This document shows positions 60,647 to 64,000 of a stretch of 64,000 bases of DNA, in pieces. How positions within the stretch are numbered: the stretch's first letter is position 1; every line of letters begins with the position of its first letter. The stretch lies in NCBI GenBank assembly GCA_027625915.1, contig JANTQA010000021.1, positions 1,364,001-1,428,000 of the forward strand, read 5' to 3'. A program made the translations under genes and the position numbers. Under the pieces are notes generated by a model that saw nothing but the letters and a program-made list of their open reading frames with translations, did not search any database and was not told the origin of the DNA. Origin of the DNA: Anaeramoeba flamelloides (lineage: Eukaryota > Metamonada > Anaeramoebidae).

Positions 60647-62391
60647 TTATTGAAAAACAACAATTAATAGAACTACCAATACGATTATTAAAATGAAAAT
60701 TGTGCACATTTTACCTCGATCTTTACTATTTAATAATTTTTTGGATTTTCTCATTGCACTTTTTAATTTGCCCTTTGCAGTATCCATATCATCAGATAAA
60801 TCTTCTAACATTTTGTTATGCTCATCTATTTCTTCACCGATCACATTACCCATTTCTTTAACTCTTGTGATTGTGCCATGAATTGCATCTAATTCATCAT
60901 CTTGTTCCCTTTCAATTAACTGTTTTTTTTTTTAATTCAAAAATAAAAAAATTTTAATTCAGAAAATAAATAAAATGATAAATAAATATTTAGTATTCTA
61001 TTTGCTTATTCGTATTTATTAATTTTCAAATCATATATCAAATATATCAAGTGATGTAGATATGAAAAATATAGCATCGTTTTTTATATTTTTTTCTAAT
61101 ATTGTTTCTCTCGAGAAAAAATAACAAAAATAAATAAATATAGTTAAAAATTCAATTAAGGAAATAATAGAAGGAAAAATTATAATTCTCTCGCCAAAAA
61201 GGGAATAAACCAAGTACATTCATAAAAATAAATTATAATTGATTTTTGATTATTTTCTTTTATATTTTATTAATATTCAAATAATCAAATCAGAATCATT
61301 TATTAAAATATTTTTTATTTTTATTTTTTTATTATGTTAATAAAAAATATAGAAGCTGAAATAAGTAAAAGAACAATGAGTTATCTTGAAAACACAAAAA
61401 CTTAAATTACCCCCCTTATTTAAAAATTTAAGAGATAACAATTAAAAAAATCAAATTTTTGTTCTAGTATAATTTAACAAATAACATAAATTAAAAAAAG
61501 AATTTTTAAAAATTATTTTTAACTTGTTTGATATGTGTTTAAAATAAATAAATTATGCTTTGTATTATTTATTTGAGTTAATTTTGAGTTCCAAAACGTT
61601 TTTAAATAGTATTTAGAATTGTTTAAAATTTTGATCTATCGTTGTTTTTATAAAATATGTTTTTTTTTATAGAATTATCACAATTTAATGTTCAATTTAT
61701 CATCAATTAAAATTATTTTATAAACATTTTTAAAATTGTTTTTGTTCATTCAAAAATTGAGAATTTCAGTGAAATTGTTAATACCAAAAAAATAAAAATA
61801 AAAAAAAAAGTATTTGCATAATCTGTTTTGTAACTATTAAAATTTTCATTTTTTTATTAATATCCCTTTAAAAAATGAAAAATTTCTCGTACATTTATTT
61901 CTTAAAAGAAGAGAGTAAATTAAAAAAAAAGAATTGAAAGAAAAGAAAGTGAATCAGAAAAATAGACAAAATACTAAAAAATTATCTAAAACACCTAACC
62001 TATTTAATTTTTTTGAAAATTTTTATTCAGATTAAAAAGAATTAATTAAATAAATAAAATTAAAAGATTACTTCTTGTTGTTTATTCTCTTCATCTATAA
62101 ATCTTTGGTTATCCATTTCAATTGCTTCGTCTAATTTATGATATTTATTATCTTGTTTACGTTTTTTCGATTTTTTTAATAAGTGCTTAATTTGGGAGAT
62201 TCATAAATAGAGAGATATTAGAAAAAAAGATAGATAGAAAAATTAAATAGGAAATAAATATTCAATTCATAAAAAGGATTTTGGAAAAATAAATATACTT
62301 TTTTTTTATCATTATTGATCTTTCCAAGAAGTTTTGGATTTTGCATTTTTTCTTGTATTGTCATTATTTCGTCTTTTGATTTTTTTAAAAA
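60647..62391 (-). CDS. Qc-SNARE, syntaxin-6/8 type (5' part uncertain)
   Basis: Exons 62391-62299, 62185-62072 and 60919-60647 join in phase 0 (donors GTATAT and GTAATC, acceptors ATAG, TTAAG and ACAG). The joined end reads 'NQRFIDEENKQQE|LIEREQ' then 'DDELDAIHGTITRVKEMGNV', 'IGEEIDEHNKMLEDLSDDMD', and finally a membrane anchor 'CTIFILIIVLVVLLIVVF'. This matches syntaxin 6/8 ('NQRFI', 'QDEQL', 'IG.EL.EQ..ML.D'). SNAREs of this class drive fusion at endosome, trans-Golgi or vacuole. The zero-layer residue is His (codon CAT) where the family has Gln. The first exon listed has an AG acceptor-like start, so an N-terminal domain may lie upstream; an internal ATG at 62364 is another possible start. 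Confidence 0.8.
60920..62071 (-). other. SNARE gene intron (1.15 kb)
   Basis: GTAATC donor and ACAG acceptor, phase 0. AT-rich, no transposon recognised. Confidence 0.7.
62186..62298 (-). other. SNARE gene short intron
   Basis: 113 bp, GTATAT...TTAAG, phase 0. Confidence 0.6.
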
Positions 62392-62639
62392 CTATTAGAT
62401 AAAAGAAAAAAGAAATATTAAAAAAAAGGAAAAAATTAATTTTAGTATTATTTTAAAAAGAAAAAGAAAAAAATATTTATTTATTTATTTATTTGAGAGA
62501 AAGGAGTAACTACAGAAAATTTATCAAAATAAAAAAAAGAGAGAGAAGAAGAAAAATAATTAAAATATTAAAATAAAAAAAAAATTGGTTTAATTCTGAA
62601 AAAAATTTAAATCTCATTTGCATGGCCAAATTAAAATAA

Positions 62640-62900
62640 TGGCTCCAATGTCGTTAGTTTTTCTTGAGTTTTTTGTTTATTTCGAAAATCAATAGATTTT
62701 CACAATAAAATAGAAAACCTCAAAAAAACCTAGAACACTTCACAAATAAATAGAAAACTCAAAGAAAATCACCATTAGGTTTTTTACAAGTTAAATTCAT
62801 ATAATTAAATAAATTAGAATTCTGGAAAATCTCACAAATAAAACAGAAAACCTCAAGAAAACCTAGGCACTTGAGACACTCTACGGAGATCAATGAAACC
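62640..62900. repeat. Multi-hairpin mosaic repeat, copy 4
   Basis: Carries 'gaaaacctcaaaaaaacct', 'cacttcacaaataaa', the 'tcaatagattttc' module, 'attctggaaaa' and the punctuation 'aggcacttgagacactctac'. Confidence 0.65.
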
Positions 62901-62959
62901 CTAAATTTGTTTGGGGGGTTTTATCCTAGCTATAATGTTGGAAAGAGAAATTAATTCCT

Positions 62960-63110
62960 TTTTTTTAAAATTTCCCTACAACCTTTTTAAACAAGTGATG
63001 ATTCAAAAGTTTTTAAAAGTTTTACGCATACCGCTTAAAAGAGCGAATCAAACAGTTAGTAAATGTCCTGGATTTCAGAATTGTTGAACTTGAAGGATAA
63101 CTTAAATATT
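62960..63110 (-). mobile_element. Possible LINE fragment between hairpin repeats
   Basis: The minus strand reads 'KSSSTILKSRTFTNCLIRSF', like the LINE segments 'SSSTIEKFRTFTNYF' and 'STSILKLRNFTNYL'. The short length makes this tentative. Confidence 0.4.
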
Positions 63111-63164
63111 TTTGGGTTGCAAATAAAGATTTTTGATATTGTATTATTGTGAAATATTTTTGGG

Positions 63165-63430
63165 GTGTCGTCGAGTGCTTAGCTTTTCCAGAATTGAAAA
63201 GAATGGAGAAAAATCAAAGACTTTATTCTTTTGTATTTTTTTGAAGAATTCCTCACTTTTTTTTACTTTTTGTTTTTGTTTCGGAAGTGTTCTAGGTTTT
63301 TTTTTACTTTAGAAATAAACAGAAAATTTATTAAAATTTTCGGTTTATTTCAAAAATTAAAAAAAACCTAACGAAAATCTCTTATTGATTTCTAATCAAA
63401 ACAAAAAGTAAAAAAAACCTAACGGTAAAA
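63165..63430. repeat. Multi-hairpin mosaic repeat, copy 5
   Basis: Begins with 'gtcgtcgagtgcttagc', the counterpart of 38662. Then come a 'ttttccagaattgaaaag' arm and the 'actttagaaataaac' / 'gtttatttcaaaaatt' module. Confidence 0.65.
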
Positions 63431-64000
63431 TGGAGGCAATTTTATTGAATCGTTTCTCGTCAATTAAAAAAAAAGAAAAGATTTTATTTACAAAAAGTAT
63501 TTTTAAAAAGGGTAGGAAACATCTTTGTGAAACAAACGTTACTCGAAATGAACCAAAGATCGAATAAAACAATTTGAATATCACTTTTTCACACTTTATC
63601 GTTTTAAAATAACTTTTAGAGTGTTTTTATTTTTCCCGATACAATAATAACTTTTGGGAGTTTAATTCATTTCATTTACAAGACAAGAAAAAAGGTGTTT
63701 TTGTATTTTAAATTTTAAACGATTGGTTTTCGAAAATGTTGATTTGAATTTGGTTTGGCACAATAGAAGAAATTCAAAAAGAAAGAAAAAAAAAGTAATA
63801 ATCGAGGAACTTTTTTGTTTTCTCCAAAAATGTATTATTTTGAATCTTTTTTAAAAATTAATTGTACCAAATGCAATTCTTTTTTGAATTACAGTTCAAA
63901 AATATACGATATTTAAAGATCTTGTGGTTTTTAGTTTTTGTTTTGTTTTGTTAGTTTTTATTTGTGCAACACACTTTTCTCAAAAAAAAAAAAAAAAAAA
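63431..64000. other. Intergenic DNA at the right edge
   Basis: No gene recognised. It ends in a run of 18 A at the window edge. Confidence 0.4.

Overview
This is a eukaryotic nuclear window, strongly AT-rich, with GT-AG introns, sparse genes and a heavy load of small transposable elements. Several genes carry long asparagine or lysine/glutamate tracts. TAA, TAG and TGA are all used as stops, so the code looks standard. The mix (a giant WDFY3/LvsA-like BEACH gene with asparagine tracts, a GC-richer eIF4A-III gene, transposon-filled introns) fits a free-living amoeboid protist. An Anaeramoeba-like metamonad is my best guess and an amoebozoan is possible; the sequence alone does not prove either.

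Host genes, left to right. (1) 1519-18132, minus: a five-exon BEACH/WD40 gene of about 3,945 codons, reconstructed here from splice signals. One single-base frame break lies in a T6 run near 12478-12483, and two introns are large (1.9 and 2.7 kb). (2) 27919-29229, minus: intact DEAD-box helicase of the eIF4A-III type. (3) 31598-33750, minus: glycerophosphodiester phosphodiesterase with an N-terminal extension and a C-terminal membrane anchor. (4) 46013-48451, plus: Lys/Glu coiled-coil and Ser/Asp/Gly-repeat protein with an internal duplication. (5) 51024-56122, plus: three-exon 12-TM major facilitator transporter of 469 residues, whose 3.5 kb intron holds a mariner relic. (6) 60647-62391, minus: C-terminal part of a syntaxin-6/8-type Qc-SNARE with His in place of the zero-layer Gln. 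A few weaker small-ORF or exon candidates are listed with low confidence.

Mobile DNA fills most of the rest. There are two related families of APE-endonuclease LINEs. The youngest LINE-A copy (about 20097-23967) sits inside an older LINE-B copy (19820-26175) with matching 16-bp target duplications. That LINE-B copy is also interrupted by a multi-hairpin repeat and a TIR element. Further LINE relics lie at 16212-17200, 34285-34520, 41478-41570, 56440-57430 and perhaps 62960-63110. At least six families of short TIR elements, several with clear TA target duplications (Tc1/mariner type), occur in one to five copies each, and one decayed mariner transposase is recognisable at 53700-54150. A separate mosaic of perfect or near-perfect hairpins with GC-rich punctuation recurs at five places. 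I saw no LTR elements, tRNA or rRNA genes, or CRISPR arrays. The genes do not form an operon or pathway.
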